From Peribacillus frigoritolerans (GTDB taxonomy: Bacteria; Bacillota; Bacilli; Bacillales; DSM-1321): a stretch of 32,753 nt of DNA. The number at the start of each line of letters is the position of its first letter. Positions within the stretch are counted from its first letter, which is position 1. Made by a program: the position numbers and the translations under genes. The stretch lies in contig NZ_JAUUTW010000048.1 in assembly GCF_030676415.1 (NCBI RefSeq), forward strand, positions 1-32,753, in the 5' to 3' direction. Below are positions 24,080 through 32,627 of this stretch, one piece after another. The notes under the pieces were generated by a model. The model saw nothing but the letters and a program-made list of their open reading frames with translations, was not told the DNA's origin and did not search any database.

Positions 24080-25714
24080 ATGAATACATCGATTACAATC
24101 GAGGAAATTCTAACACGCAAGCATTTTAATCTGACGGATATAATTGCAGGTAGCAGTGGGATAAAGCGTCAAGTGAAGTGGGTCCACTGCATGGAAGTCA
24201 CCCAAATCAGCCATTTGTTAAATGGAAACGAACTGATTCTGACTACCGGTTTAGGGTGGAAAGATTGCGATGACACATTTCTATCCTACTTAAGACAGTT
24301 AATTGAATGCGATGCAGCTGGACTCTGTATAGAGATTGGCGCCAACACCATGGCAGTGCCGCAATGTGCCATTGATCTCGCAAATGAACGGCAATTCCCT
24401 ATCATCCTATTTCATGAAGAAGTCCCTTTCGTAGAAATCACGCAGGATATTCATTCCCTTATCATCAATAAACAATATCAGATGATCTCCAACTTAGAAA
24501 ACTACTCCCAGCAGTTAAATAAAAATCTCCTCGAAATTGACCATCATGAATCCATTCTAAAATTTCTCCACAGCTATTTAAATGTACAGGTTATTCTTAT
24601 CTTTAATGAAAATGATATAGCCAGCATTCCAAAAATAAAGAAAAAAGTAACCTATCAAATGGTAGCGGACATATACGGAGAGAAGCGGAAATTGGATAAA
24701 ACCGTTCTTGGACAGCCGATTCAAGTGCTCGGTGAAAATTATGCGGAACTGCTCATTTGCAGCAGCGACAGAGAGTTGACTGATTTTGATTCACTGATTT
24801 TGGATCGAACGGCTACCGCATTGGCACAGCATCTATTAAGAGAGTTATATATAGAAGAAAAGAAAATGTCGGAAGAAAGTATATGGCTTACAAATTGGAT
24901 TGAAGGTGAATATAACGATGAAGCAATCCGGGAGAGGCTTTCCTATATTGATCCGAAAATGCAGTTGGATGGCGGAATTGTTTGCATTTGCAAACAACAC
25001 CCAAAGTATAATAAAGGTTCCACAAAATTAGATGGAACCTATTTTAAGATAATGTTTAGAACGGTTTTTGAACAGTACGGCTTTCAGATATTTTCCATGG
25101 AAATACATCAACATCTTGTTTTTATCTTAGGTGATAATCGTTCATCTGAAGATTGGAAATCAAGGGTTTCAAGCGCGGTCGATCGAATCATGAAAATGGA
25201 TGTAAGCGGGCGTAATCGTATGGGTCAACTTACCATTGGGTTTGGAAAGCATGTTCAAAAGTTAAGTGAGATTTATAAAAGTTATGAAACGGCCCGTGAG
25301 ACTTTGCTGCTTCAGGATACACTGCCAGAGGATAACAGGAGCTTCTTTTATCAGGACTTACATATGCATCGCATGATTTCGCTCATAAATAAACATGGTA
25401 ATCTGGAGGAAACGGTGTACGAGTATTTAGGTCCGGTCATTGAATATGACAAACAAAACAATGGTGAGTTAATGCCTACCCTGAAGACCTATCTTGCTTG
25501 TAACGGTTCTAAACAGGAAACATCGAAACAACTATTCATTGTCCGGCAAACGCTATATCATAGGCTTGAAAAATTGGAGAAACTGCTAGGTTCTGATTTT
25601 ATGCGATCAGATAAGCGTCTAGGCCTTGAATTCATGATTTTTGCATTGGACTTCTTACAATACAGCAGCAGGAAGATCAGTGGAAAATATGTAGACAAAT
25701 ATATTGGGAGATAA
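24080..25714 (+). CDS. PucR-family transcriptional regulator
   Basis: A 544-aa regulator with the PucR architecture: N-terminal purine-catabolism sensing domain (TIEEILTRKHFNLTDIIAGSSG to about residue 125), a middle GGDEF-like/CdaR-type region, and a C-terminal PucR helix-turn-helix (about 475-530, LKTYLACNGSKQETSKQLFI VRQTLYHRLEKLEKLL). Members respond to nucleobases or their breakdown products. It lies just after the pyrimidine operon on the same strand but behind a terminator, so it has its own promoter; the TATAAT at 24038-24043 is a likely -10, though no good -35 is visible. It is the obvious candidate controller of preT-preA-hydA. Confidence 0.85.
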   Translation: MNTSITIEEILTRKHFNLTDIIAGSSGIKRQVKWVHCMEVTQISHLLNGNELILTTGLGWKDCDDTFLSYLRQLIECDAAGLCIEIGANTMAVPQCAIDLANERQFPIILFHEEVPFVEITQDIHSLIINKQYQMISNLENYSQQLNKNLLEIDHHESILKFLHSYLNVQVILIFNENDIASIPKIKKKVTYQMVADIYGEKRKLDKTVLGQPIQVLGENYAELLICSSDRELTDFDSLILDRTATALAQHLLRELYIEEKKMSEESIWLTNWIEGEYNDEAIRERLSYIDPKMQLDGGIVCICKQHPKYNKGSTKLDGTYFKIMFRTVFEQYGFQIFSMEIHQHLVFILGDNRSSEDWKSRVSSAVDRIMKMDVSGRNRMGQLTIGFGKHVQKLSEIYKSYETARETLLLQDTLPEDNRSFFYQDLHMHRMISLINKHGNLEETVYEYLGPVIEYDKQNNGELMPTLKTYLACNGSKQETSKQLFIVRQTLYHRLEKLEKLLGSDFMRSDKRLGLEFMIFALDFLQYSSRKISGKYVDKYIGR

Positions 25715-25729
25715 AAAATAAGTACGGTT

Positions 25730-25757
25730 GAAGGGTGTCCCAAAGGCATCCTTTTTT
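25730..25757 (+). terminator. Terminator after the PucR-type regulator
   Basis: AAGGGTGTCC pairs with GGCATCCTT (wobbles) around CAAA and is followed by TTTTTT. Confidence 0.75.
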
Positions 25758-25788
25758 ATATGCAAGGAAAGGGGAGCTAATACAAGGT

Positions 25789-25842
25789 AAATGCTGACAT
25801 CAAATTGGCCTATATGGCTTCTTGATGTCAGCATCTTTTATT
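25789..25842. terminator. Long hairpin between the regulator and the yhfH array
   Basis: ATGCTGACATCAA and TTGATGTCAGCAT form a perfect 13-bp stem with an 18-base loop that itself contains weak pairing. CTTTTATT follows on the plus strand; the minus side is only moderately T-rich (TTTACC). Probably a convergent terminator for the array. Confidence 0.65.
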
Positions 25843-25981
25843 AATATTCATCTTTTTTGGAAAGGCAGCGGTCACATTCCAAGAGGTAGGATTCAGCTTG
25901 TTCAGTGATATGGGTCCCGCATTCCGTACATTGTTTAGGCGGCAGTGTCCTGAAGAATTCCAATGGGTTTTTAGTTTGCAT
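25841..25981 (-). CDS. yhfH: YhfH-family small zinc-ribbon protein, copy 1
   Basis: A 46-aa protein with two CxxC pairs (CTECG and CDRC) that look like a zinc ribbon, preceded by EFFRTLPPKQ. It matches what I know of the Bacillus YhfH family, whose function is unknown. AAGGAGG precedes the ATG. It is the 3'-most member of a five-gene tandem array on the minus strand, and is nearly identical to copies 2 and 3; the C-terminus (SKKDEY) differs. Confidence 0.75.
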   Translation of the reverse strand: MQTKNPLEFFRTLPPKQCTECGTHITEQAESYLLECDRCLSKKDEY

Positions 25982-26009
25982 GATGATTCCTCCTTATGAT
26001 TTGGTTTAA

Positions 26010-26147
26010 TCAGTCTTCATGTTTCGAAAGGCAGTGATCACATTCCATTAAGTAGGATTCAGCTTGTTCAGTGATATGGGTCCCGCACTCCGTACATTGT
26101 TTAGGCGGCAGTGTCCTGAAGAATTCCAATGGGTTTTTAGTTTGCAT
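26010..26147 (-). CDS. yhfH: YhfH-family small zinc-ribbon protein, copy 2
   Basis: A 45-aa paralogue. Relative to copy 1, Arg is replaced by His in the second CxxC (CDHC), Leu by Met before it, and the end is SKHED. DNA identity to copies 1 and 3 extends into the spacers and ribosome-binding site, which suggests recent tandem duplication. Confidence 0.75.
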   Translation of the reverse strand: MQTKNPLEFFRTLPPKQCTECGTHITEQAESYLMECDHCLSKHED

Positions 26148-26176
26148 GATGATTCCTCCTTTTTGATTTGGTTTAA

Positions 26177-26314
26177 TCAGTCTTCGCGTTTGGAAAGGCA
26201 GTAGTCACATTCCATTAAGTAGGATTCAGCTTGTTCAGTGATATGGGTTCCGCACTCCGTACATTGTTTAGGCGGCAGTGTCCTGAAGAATTCCAGTGGA
26301 TTTATAGTTTGCAT
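26177..26314 (-). CDS. yhfH: YhfH-family small zinc-ribbon protein, copy 3
   Basis: A 45-aa paralogue. It differs from copy 2 at a handful of residues (Ile for Lys at position 4; CDYC; SKRED end). Its ribosome-binding site is AGGAGG, as in the other copies. Confidence 0.75.
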   Translation of the reverse strand: MQTINPLEFFRTLPPKQCTECGTHITEQAESYLMECDYCLSKRED

Positions 26315-26343
26315 GGTGGTTCCTCCTTTTTGATTTGGTTTAA

Positions 26344-26481
26344 TTAGTCTTCGCGTCTGGAAAGGCAGCGGTCACATTCCATTAAGTAGGACTCAGCGTG
26401 CTCAATAATATGGTCACCGCACTCGGGGCAATGTTTAGCAGGGATATTGTTAAAAAACTCAATGGATTTTTTCATTTGCAT
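26344..26481 (-). CDS. yhfH: YhfH-family small zinc-ribbon protein, copy 4
   Basis: A 45-aa paralogue, more diverged: MQMKKSIEFFNNIPAKHC then CPECGDHIIEHAESYLMECD. Both CxxC pairs are intact. GGAGG precedes the start. Confidence 0.75.
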   Translation of the reverse strand: MQMKKSIEFFNNIPAKHCPECGDHIIEHAESYLMECDRCLSRRED

Positions 26482-26523
26482 GGTATTTCCTCCTTTTATT
26501 GTTAGATATATTTATCGATCGCT

Positions 26524-26658
26524 TTATTCTTCACGTTTGGAAAGGCAGCGATCGCATTCCATCAGATAGGAATCTGAGTGGTCCACATGTGTTTCACCAC
26601 ATTCCGGGCAATGTTTAAATGAATCGATTATTAATAAATCTGATTGATTTGCTTGCAT
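26524..26658 (-). CDS. yhfH: YhfH-family small zinc-ribbon protein, copy 5
   Basis: A 44-aa paralogue and the first gene of the array in the direction of transcription. It has the most diverged N-terminus (MQANQSDLLIIDSFKH) but keeps CPECGE, SYLMECDRCLSKREE. GGGAGCGAG precedes the ATG. A promoter upstream is expected but I could not fix one. Confidence 0.7.
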   Translation of the reverse strand: MQANQSDLLIIDSFKHCPECGETHVDHSDSYLMECDRCLSKREE

Positions 26659-26746
26659 GTCTCGCTCCCTTTCTTTATAGTACAGTTTTTGATGTTTGCT
26701 TGTTGTTATAATACAGTATATACCCGAATTTGGAAAATGTATAGGT

Positions 26747-26761
26747 ATTTTACAGAAAATT
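26747..26761 (+). promoter_or_regulatory. CodY-box-like sequence
   Basis: ATTTTACAGAAAATT matches the CodY consensus AATTTTCWGAAAATT at 13 of 15 positions. It lies ~90 bases upstream of the yhfH array start. AT-rich DNA produces such matches by chance, so confidence is low. Confidence 0.3.
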
Positions 26762-26864
26762 TGAAATTTATTTCGCAGATAGTCTCAAAACCCTATAGGA
26801 AAGGGATTTGTCACCTGTTTTTTTGTATGTTTTTCTTCAAGGGAAGTAGGAGATTGAAGAAATA

Positions 26865-27011
26865 ATGCTTTTTATAAAAGGAAAAAACAAAAAGGGAGCG
26901 AAAGGGACAGACAATTTTCAATTGATTGAGATAGGTATTAATGTAACAGATGATGAACAGGAAAGTTCAGTGATCAATGAATGCCTGTTTCACAGTCCAT
27001 GTAACATATAA
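26865..27011 (+). CDS. Possible small protein, 48 aa, unknown
   Basis: ATG at 26865 with AGGAG 12 bases upstream, rather far. The product is charged, soluble and unlike anything I know. It may be chance. Confidence 0.2.
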   Translation: MLFIKGKNKKGAKGTDNFQLIEIGINVTDDEQESSVINECLFHSPCNI

Positions 27012-27170
27012 GAGCTTGTTCTGAAATGTCAGCAAAATTCAAGTGGCAGCGAATATTTGTGAGTTACTGGGAAAATGCTTATTCAGCAATCAGAAAAATT
27101 GTCCGTGTGGTTTTAGTACATCAGTAAAGAGGTAACATGCTAGTAGAAGTACAATAATGGGAGGTAGCAT

Positions 27171-28061
27171 ATGCCGAAAGCGATGATTATCATCAATCCA
27201 TCTTCAGGTAAGGAAAAGGCAGGAAAGATTTTGCCGAAAGCGGAAAAGGCACTTGGTGAAATTTTTGATGAGGTATGCGTTCGTAAAACGGAAGGAGAGG
27301 GGGATGCTACGGATTTTGCTAAGGAGGCATGTGCAGGAAGGTTCGATGCTGTCATTTCCATGGGTGGGGATGGAACGGTGAACGAGATAGTGAATGGCAT
27401 GGGTGAGCAGCAACATCGGCCTATTTTCGGAATCATTCCACTAGGAACCATCAATGATTTCGCGAGATCATTAGGAATACCCCTGAATCCCAATGCAGCC
27501 ATTGAGATATTAAAGGATATGCATATTAAGGAATCGGACATAGGGAAGATCAATGATCGTTACTTCATGAATGTGTTGGCAGTAGGGGCGATCGCCGAGG
27601 CTACCTATAATGTTACCGTTGAACAAAAAACCCGTCTGGGGTCTTTTGCCTATTTCATTGAAGGAGCAAAAGCGATCATTAAAAAGACTCCGTTTCCTTT
27701 AACGGTTGAACATGATCAGGGAAAGTGGATGGGCGAGGCTCATTTACTAATTGCCACAATGACTAACTCTGTCGGCGGTTTCGAACAACTTGCACCAGAG
27801 GCGGAAGTGAATGATGGAAAGCTGCACACATTCATCATTAAGGATTTATCTCTTCCTCTCATCGTCAAGATCATTCCCAGTTTAATTAGGGGGGAGATCA
27901 AGGGGCATGACGAAGTTGAATATATTAAAACATCCAAGCTCCATTTAGCCACATCAGAGGAACTTGCAGTCAATATCGATGGCGATGAAGGCATTCTTCT
28001 TCCTTTCCAGGCAAAAGTACTGCACAAACATCTGCGTCTCTTTGTCCCGGGAACTAAATAA
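27171..28061 (+). CDS. Diacylglycerol kinase-like lipid kinase (YegS/BmrU family)
   Basis: The 296-aa protein matches the DAGK_cat family of soluble lipid kinases (BmrU, YtlR, DgkB, YegS), which phosphorylate diacylglycerol or related lipids with ATP. Visible motifs: INPSSGKEKAGK near residue 9, the signature GGDGTVNEIVNG near 65, and PLGTINDFARSLGIP near 86. It looks closer to BmrU/YtlR than to DgkB by size and lack of extra insertions, but this is a judgement by eye. GGGAGG precedes the start and a terminator lies ~50 bases downstream. It stands alone, without a drug-efflux partner such as bmr. Confidence 0.88.
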   Translation: MPKAMIIINPSSGKEKAGKILPKAEKALGEIFDEVCVRKTEGEGDATDFAKEACAGRFDAVISMGGDGTVNEIVNGMGEQQHRPIFGIIPLGTINDFARSLGIPLNPNAAIEILKDMHIKESDIGKINDRYFMNVLAVGAIAEATYNVTVEQKTRLGSFAYFIEGAKAIIKKTPFPLTVEHDQGKWMGEAHLLIATMTNSVGGFEQLAPEAEVNDGKLHTFIIKDLSLPLIVKIIPSLIRGEIKGHDEVEYIKTSKLHLATSEELAVNIDGDEGILLPFQAKVLHKHLRLFVPGTK

Positions 28062-28109
28062 GTTTTTTAGTTGTCTTTTCACAAAGACCATTGTCTTTCA
28101 TCATGTGGG

Positions 28110-28144
28110 AAAAGCTGATTATGGTTAGCCATTCAGCTTTTTTC
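28110..28144 (+). terminator. Terminator after the lipid kinase
   Basis: AAAGCTGA pairs with TCAGCTTT, and inside it ATGG with CCAT, then TTTTTT overlapping the stem end. Confidence 0.8.
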
Positions 28145-28373
28145 TGTTTTATGCGGTTACCCAAGTTTGTTGATGGAGTTGATATTGTATACATCCAATC
28201 ACCTCGATCTTCATGATGGTTCATCGCGCACAACGTAAGCTCCTTTGCTTTCATGAAAGGTATCATTATTCAGGAGGTTTCTAGGTTAGAATAGTTAATG
28301 CATGAATGAATGGGGATAAATATGTTACGCTTATAGTTATGATAATAGATGAGAGAGGAAGTTTGATGTTTGT

Positions 28374-30407
28374 ATGGAGTTTTTTCTTGTTATATTAGCG
28401 CTTCTTATATTGATTGGAGTGTCTAATGTAATTAACCATTTTATACCCTTTATACCCGTACCATTAATACAAATAGCACTGGGTGTCATTTTGGCACTTT
28501 TACCTCTGGGTATGCATGTTGAGATGGAGACGGAATTATTTTTACTATTATTCATCGCACCCCTATTATTCAATGATGGCAAAAATGTACCCCGGACAGC
28601 ACTATGGAAGTTGAGAGCACCCATTCTGATGCTTGCACTAGGCCTGGTATTCCTAACGGTTTGGGCAGGCGGGTATTTAATTAATTGGATGATCCCTTCG
28701 ATACCATTGCCGGCAGCGTTCGCATTGGCGGCCATTTTGTCACCTACGGATGTAGTGGCAGTAAGTGCTTTGGCGAGTCGGGTCAAGTTACCGAAGAGCA
28801 TCATGCACCTTCTCGAAGGCGAAGGGCTCATGAATGATGCCTCAGGTTTAGTTGCCTTTAAGTTTGCCGTTGCAGCTACAGTCACTGGTGTTTTCTCCTT
28901 AGTCGACGCAACCTTCAGTTTCATATGGATTGCAATTGGTGGGTTTGTAGGTGGAGCGATACTAGCTTTCATCATTATCAGGCTTCGTGTATTTCTTCGC
29001 CGTTTAGGGATGGAAGACGTCACGATGCATATGCTGATCCAAATCCTAACTCCTTTTATTATTTTCCTCGCTGTGGAACATTTCCACCTTTCAGGGATTT
29101 TAGCAGTCGTGGCTGGGGGAATTGTCCATGCCATTGAACGAGATCGGGAAATATCACCAACTTTAGAACTTCAAGTCGTTTCAAAGAGTACATGGTCCGT
29201 CATTTTATATGTATTGAATGGTCTTGTATTCGTTTTGCTTGGCTTGCAAATCCCAAGCGTTGCGAAAACTATCTTTCAAGATCCAGCCTTCAATAATGGA
29301 CAAGTGATCCTTTATATCGTGATCATTACACTTTTCCTTTTCGCTTTACGATTCATTTGGCTTACAGCTGCCTGGTCGATTGGCTGGATGACGAAAAAAG
29401 CGGGAGCCCAAAAACCAGACTTCAAAGCGGCTGGAATCATTACCATTTCCGGTGTTCGCGGAGCTGTGACGTTAGCGGGTTCGTTCTCGATTCAATATGT
29501 GTTGGCAGATGGAAGTCCTTTTCCTGAGCGTTCGTTAATCATTTTCATTGCAGCAGGTGTCATATTGCTGACACTGATTGTTGCGAGTGTATTTCTGCCA
29601 ATCGTGGCACGGTCAGAAGAAGAGGAAGTGGTGGACAAGCAGGCTGACAAAACGAAAGCTGCTGCCATTCACTCACATCAAGCCGCTATTCGGGTGATTG
29701 AGTCCCAAATGACAGATGAAAACCGGGAAGCGTCTTTGTCGATCATTTCCAGGTACTGTACCAAGATCAATGAACTGTCCTATGTAGAACAGGAGAAAGA
29801 ACCGGCTGCATTAAGGGAAGAAGAGAAGGATCTTCGTTTCAAGGCCCTTGAAGCAGAGCAAAGATTCCTGGATAAACTCATTAAGGATGAAAAAGTGGAC
29901 AGGGAAACGGCATATATATGCAAGGAATACATCCAGCGTATGGAAGGTGCCGTAACAAATCGACTGAAGTTCCGTTTTTTCAGGTCAGTAACGCTTTTCA
30001 GAAGAAGTATGCTGAGGGTTTTAAAATTATTTTTCCCTAATAAAAACGAAATAAGAAAAATCAATCTTGAGAGATTGGAAAAAGTCAGGGATCTTAAAAT
30101 CAGGATGTATAAAGCTGCCATCCAAGAGATACAAGCCGGAATTACATCCGATAATCATAAGACATCCTCGATGATCATAGATGAGTATAAAGTGTTGATT
30201 TTAAAATGCAAACGTGAAAATAGAGGCAGTACCCCGAGTAAAATGGCCGATTATGAAAGAGAGCTGTTCTATAAAGCGATCCAGGCAGAACGGGACGAAG
30301 TGCAGGATATGTTTGAAAAACGACAAATCTCCCGTGATGTTGCCAACATACTCCGCCAGCAAATCAATTTACGGGAAGCACTGACAATCAATGAAAATTC
30401 ACACTGA
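28374..30407 (+). CDS. nhaK: Na+/H+ antiporter, CPA1 family (NhaK-like)
   Basis: Cytoplasmic-membrane antiporter exchanging Na+ (and possibly K+, Li+) for protons, for pH and salt tolerance. The 677-aa protein is close in size to B. subtilis NhaK (YvgP). About 12 transmembrane helices fill residues 1-415, with the CPA1 ion-binding motifs AAILSPTDVVAVSAL, EGEGLMNDASGLVAF and SGVRGAVTLAG. A long charged cytoplasmic tail (about 420-677) is rich in Glu, Lys and Arg and likely helical. The ribosome-binding site (GAGAGGAAG) is ~12 bases from the ATG; an ATG at 28365 is out of frame. The gene stands alone. Confidence 0.88.
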   Translation: MEFFLVILALLILIGVSNVINHFIPFIPVPLIQIALGVILALLPLGMHVEMETELFLLLFIAPLLFNDGKNVPRTALWKLRAPILMLALGLVFLTVWAGGYLINWMIPSIPLPAAFALAAILSPTDVVAVSALASRVKLPKSIMHLLEGEGLMNDASGLVAFKFAVAATVTGVFSLVDATFSFIWIAIGGFVGGAILAFIIIRLRVFLRRLGMEDVTMHMLIQILTPFIIFLAVEHFHLSGILAVVAGGIVHAIERDREISPTLELQVVSKSTWSVILYVLNGLVFVLLGLQIPSVAKTIFQDPAFNNGQVILYIVIITLFLFALRFIWLTAAWSIGWMTKKAGAQKPDFKAAGIITISGVRGAVTLAGSFSIQYVLADGSPFPERSLIIFIAAGVILLTLIVASVFLPIVARSEEEEVVDKQADKTKAAAIHSHQAAIRVIESQMTDENREASLSIISRYCTKINELSYVEQEKEPAALREEEKDLRFKALEAEQRFLDKLIKDEKVDRETAYICKEYIQRMEGAVTNRLKFRFFRSVTLFRRSMLRVLKLFFPNKNEIRKINLERLEKVRDLKIRMYKAAIQEIQAGITSDNHKTSSMIIDEYKVLILKCKRENRGSTPSKMADYERELFYKAIQAERDEVQDMFEKRQISRDVANILRQQINLREALTINENSH

Positions 30408-30417
30408 TTAACAGAAG

Positions 30418-30450
30418 GGGCACTGCCGATATATTCGGCAGTGTTCCTTC
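30418..30450 (+). terminator. Candidate terminator after the antiporter
   Basis: CACTGCCGA and TCGGCAGTG form a perfect 9-bp stem with a 5-base loop, followed by TTCCTTCC, a weak T-run. Confidence 0.6.
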
Positions 30451-30526
30451 CGGTTTATGAAGGGAATATCGGACGGGGCATCGAATCATTATTGTATCCA
30501 ATAATTGATGAAAGAGGCTGTGCTTA

Positions 30527-31039
30527 ATGGAAAAGGAAATCGAAACCATCACCTTAACTCCTTATTTACCGGAACATCTTCACGAGCTTTCCGAGTTCTA
30601 TTTACCGGGTACACAAACCCCTTTTTCAGCTTTGCCCGAAGAGTCACTGAAATATTGCCGGGAAGATTGCGACAGGCACCCTATCGTAATATTGGCCGAA
30701 GGTATCCCTGTTGGCTTTTTCGTTTTACACATTGGCGGGAACATCACTTCTTTCACCAACAATAAAAAAGCGATATTACTCCGTGGATTTCTTGTTGATC
30801 AAAAACATCAGGGCAAAGGGGTTGCGAAGAAAGCCTTGCAAATCCTTCCGGAATTTGCAAAAGGGATTTTTCCAAACAAGGATTCGATCATTCTGGCAGT
30901 GAACGTCATGAATGTGATGGCAAAAACGCTTTATGCAAAATCGGGGTATCAGGATACAGGGATTCAAAAAGAAGGCAGAAGCGGGTTGATGGAGATAATG
31001 GAATATAGATTAGATACGATGAACAAGGATATGGAATAA
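30527..31039 (+). CDS. GNAT-family N-acetyltransferase
   Basis: A 170-aa acyl-CoA-dependent acetyltransferase. The acetyl-CoA-binding motif A is RGFLVDQKHQGKGVAKKAL (Q-x-x-G-x-G) near residues 86-104, and the C-terminal NVMNVMAKTLYAKSGYQDTG matches motif B. The substrate (amine, protein or antibiotic) cannot be told. AGAGG lies upstream. It lies between two terminators and appears monocistronic. A 505-frame reading in another phase covering the same bases is a shadow. Confidence 0.85.
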   Translation: MEKEIETITLTPYLPEHLHELSEFYLPGTQTPFSALPEESLKYCREDCDRHPIVILAEGIPVGFFVLHIGGNITSFTNNKKAILLRGFLVDQKHQGKGVAKKALQILPEFAKGIFPNKDSIILAVNVMNVMAKTLYAKSGYQDTGIQKEGRSGLMEIMEYRLDTMNKDME

Positions 31040-31070
31040 GGAACGAATAACAAATATTATATGATGGCAT

Positions 31071-31107
31071 GTAGACTTTTCTAATGAGGGGAGGTCTTTT
31101 TTTTGTC
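31071..31107 (+). terminator. Candidate terminator after the acetyltransferase
   Basis: GACTTTTC pairs with GGGGAGGTC (three wobbles), then eight T (31097-31104). Confidence 0.5.
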
Positions 31108-31157
31108 CAATTTGTTACAGGCTTCATTATGAAACGAATGAATTAGAAGGGCCGCTT

Positions 31158-31186
31158 TTAATAATGCCGCTGCCTTATGGTACACT
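31158..31186 (+). promoter_or_regulatory. Possible promoter of hemY
   Basis: TTAATA (31158-31163), a 17-base spacer and an extended -10 TGG-TACACT (31181-31186), 39 bases before the start codon. Confidence 0.5.
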
Positions 31187-31225
31187 TTACTTAATGCAAA
31201 ATTCGTTAATCGAGGTGTAGTCCTA

Positions 31226-32611
31226 ATGAAAACAGTCGTAGTCGTAGGTGGAGGCATTACCGGTTTATCAACCATGTACTATTTACAAAAAACAGTTAAA
31301 GCAAGGAGTCTCTCCGTACGATTAATATTAATAGAAGGAAATGAGGATCTTGGCGGTAAAATCAGGACTGTGCACGATGGTCCTTTTAAAATTGAAGCGG
31401 GTGCCGATTCGATTGTCGCCAGGAAACAGAATATAAAACCATTTCTTAAGGAATTGAACCTAGAGGATCAAGTTGTCTATAATGCGACGGGAAAATCATT
31501 TATCCATACAGATGGGGTGCTGAAGGGAATCCCGGAAGATGCCCTATTCGGAATCCCAATGAGCCTGGAGTCGCTGGCGAAAAGTGATCTCGTTTCCGCC
31601 CAAGGGAAGGTTGAAGCCTTAAAGGATTTCTATACAAAAAATGAGACGTTTACGAAGAATGACTCAATTGGTTTATTTCTTGAAAGCTTCTTAGGTAAGG
31701 AATTGGTGCAAAAACAGATATCGCCTGTCCTATCGGGTGTTTATTCAGGGAAATTAAATGAATTGACCATTGCCAAAACACTGCCAGAGATGCTGGATTA
31801 TAAAAATGAATATGGCAGTATAATACGCGGTCTATCGGAAAATAAGCAGAAATACCAAAGCAAGGGAAATAAGAAGTTCCTTTCGTTTAAAAATGGCTTA
31901 TCAACATTGGTTGAACGAATTGAGGAAAGTCTCGATATGGTGGAGATTTTAAAAGGGGTCAGTGTAGATAAAATTGGAAGAAATGATGAGGGGTATATCA
32001 TTTCATTGGCAAACGGTGAAACGCTGAAAACGGACTTCATCGTATTGAGTACACCGCATACTGTTGCCCAGAAATTATTGGGTGATCCGGAGTTGGATGA
32101 AGACTTCGACGGCTTGATCAATAGTTCGATGATCAGCGTTTATCTTGGATTCGATATCCCGGACAGCAGGCTTCCTAAAGACGGGACAGGTTTCATTGCA
32201 GGTGATAATAGTGATTTGATCTGCAATGCATGTACCTGGACAAGCCGGAAATGGGAGCATACTTCTGAAAACAGTCAGCTTTTGGTAAGGCTTTTTTATA
32301 AAAGCTCAAGTCCGGACTATGAACGATTACGGTCCCTTACAGAGCAGGAATTGATTCAGGTGGCTTTACGCGACATTAAAAACAGTCTAAGCATTTCTGG
32401 GAATCCAATTACAAGTGAAGTGACGAAATGGCATGAAAATATGCCGAACTACCATATTAAACATCCTCAAATCGTTCAGTCCCTGGAGGCGAAAATTTCC
32501 GAGAATTACCCGAATGTTTTACTTGCGGGCTGTTCATATAATGGTGTCGGAATACCGGACTGTATTACTGATGGGGAAAACAAAGCGCAAGAGATATGTC
32601 TGAAGTTGTAA
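31226..32611 (+). CDS. hemY: Coproporphyrinogen III / protoporphyrinogen oxidase
   Basis: FAD enzyme (HemY, also CgoX) that oxidises coproporphyrinogen III to coproporphyrin III in the Firmicute haem pathway. The 461-aa protein starts with the dinucleotide-binding VVVVGGGITGLSTMYYL motif (residues ~4-20), has the GGKIRTVHDGPFKIEAGADS segment near residues 43-62, and ends with the family's LLAGCSYNGVGIPDCITDG. Length is usual (about 465-475). GAGGTG precedes the ATG. In B. subtilis hemY follows hemE and hemH; here it stands alone, with no haem genes in the window. An insertion sequence lies only ~17 bases after its stop. Confidence 0.92.
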   Translation: MKTVVVVGGGITGLSTMYYLQKTVKARSLSVRLILIEGNEDLGGKIRTVHDGPFKIEAGADSIVARKQNIKPFLKELNLEDQVVYNATGKSFIHTDGVLKGIPEDALFGIPMSLESLAKSDLVSAQGKVEALKDFYTKNETFTKNDSIGLFLESFLGKELVQKQISPVLSGVYSGKLNELTIAKTLPEMLDYKNEYGSIIRGLSENKQKYQSKGNKKFLSFKNGLSTLVERIEESLDMVEILKGVSVDKIGRNDEGYIISLANGETLKTDFIVLSTPHTVAQKLLGDPELDEDFDGLINSSMISVYLGFDIPDSRLPKDGTGFIAGDNSDLICNACTWTSRKWEHTSENSQLLVRLFYKSSSPDYERLRSLTEQELIQVALRDIKNSLSISGNPITSEVTKWHENMPNYHIKHPQIVQSLEAKISENYPNVLLAGCSYNGVGIPDCITDGENKAQEICLKL

Positions 32612-32627
32612 AAGGGGACTGCCAGGT

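Larger units (their letters stand above)
26659..27170. other. Intergenic interval with a possible small ORF
   Basis: About 510 bases without a confirmed gene. It contains a CodY-box-like sequence (26747-26761) and a possible 48-aa ORF (26865-27011). Nothing else recognisable on either strand. Confidence 0.4.

Noticed and set aside
25841..26658. Repeated units that could be read as a CRISPR array
   Set aside because: Units are ~167 bases, coding and of unequal identity, with no short direct repeats or unique spacers; they are tandem genes.
26986..27001. TGTTTCAC half-site resembling parS
   Set aside because: The right half (AGTCCATG) does not match.
28054..28242. Minus-strand frame (TTG start option preceded by AAAGGAG) between the lipid kinase and the antiporter
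   Set aside because: Overlaps the plus-strand terminator and the end of the kinase gene, and matches nothing I know; the ribosome-binding-like sequence alone is not enough.
28337..29134. Minus-strand frame of 265 codons opposite the antiporter
   Set aside because: Shadow of a clear membrane-protein gene with conserved motifs; composition is not protein-like.
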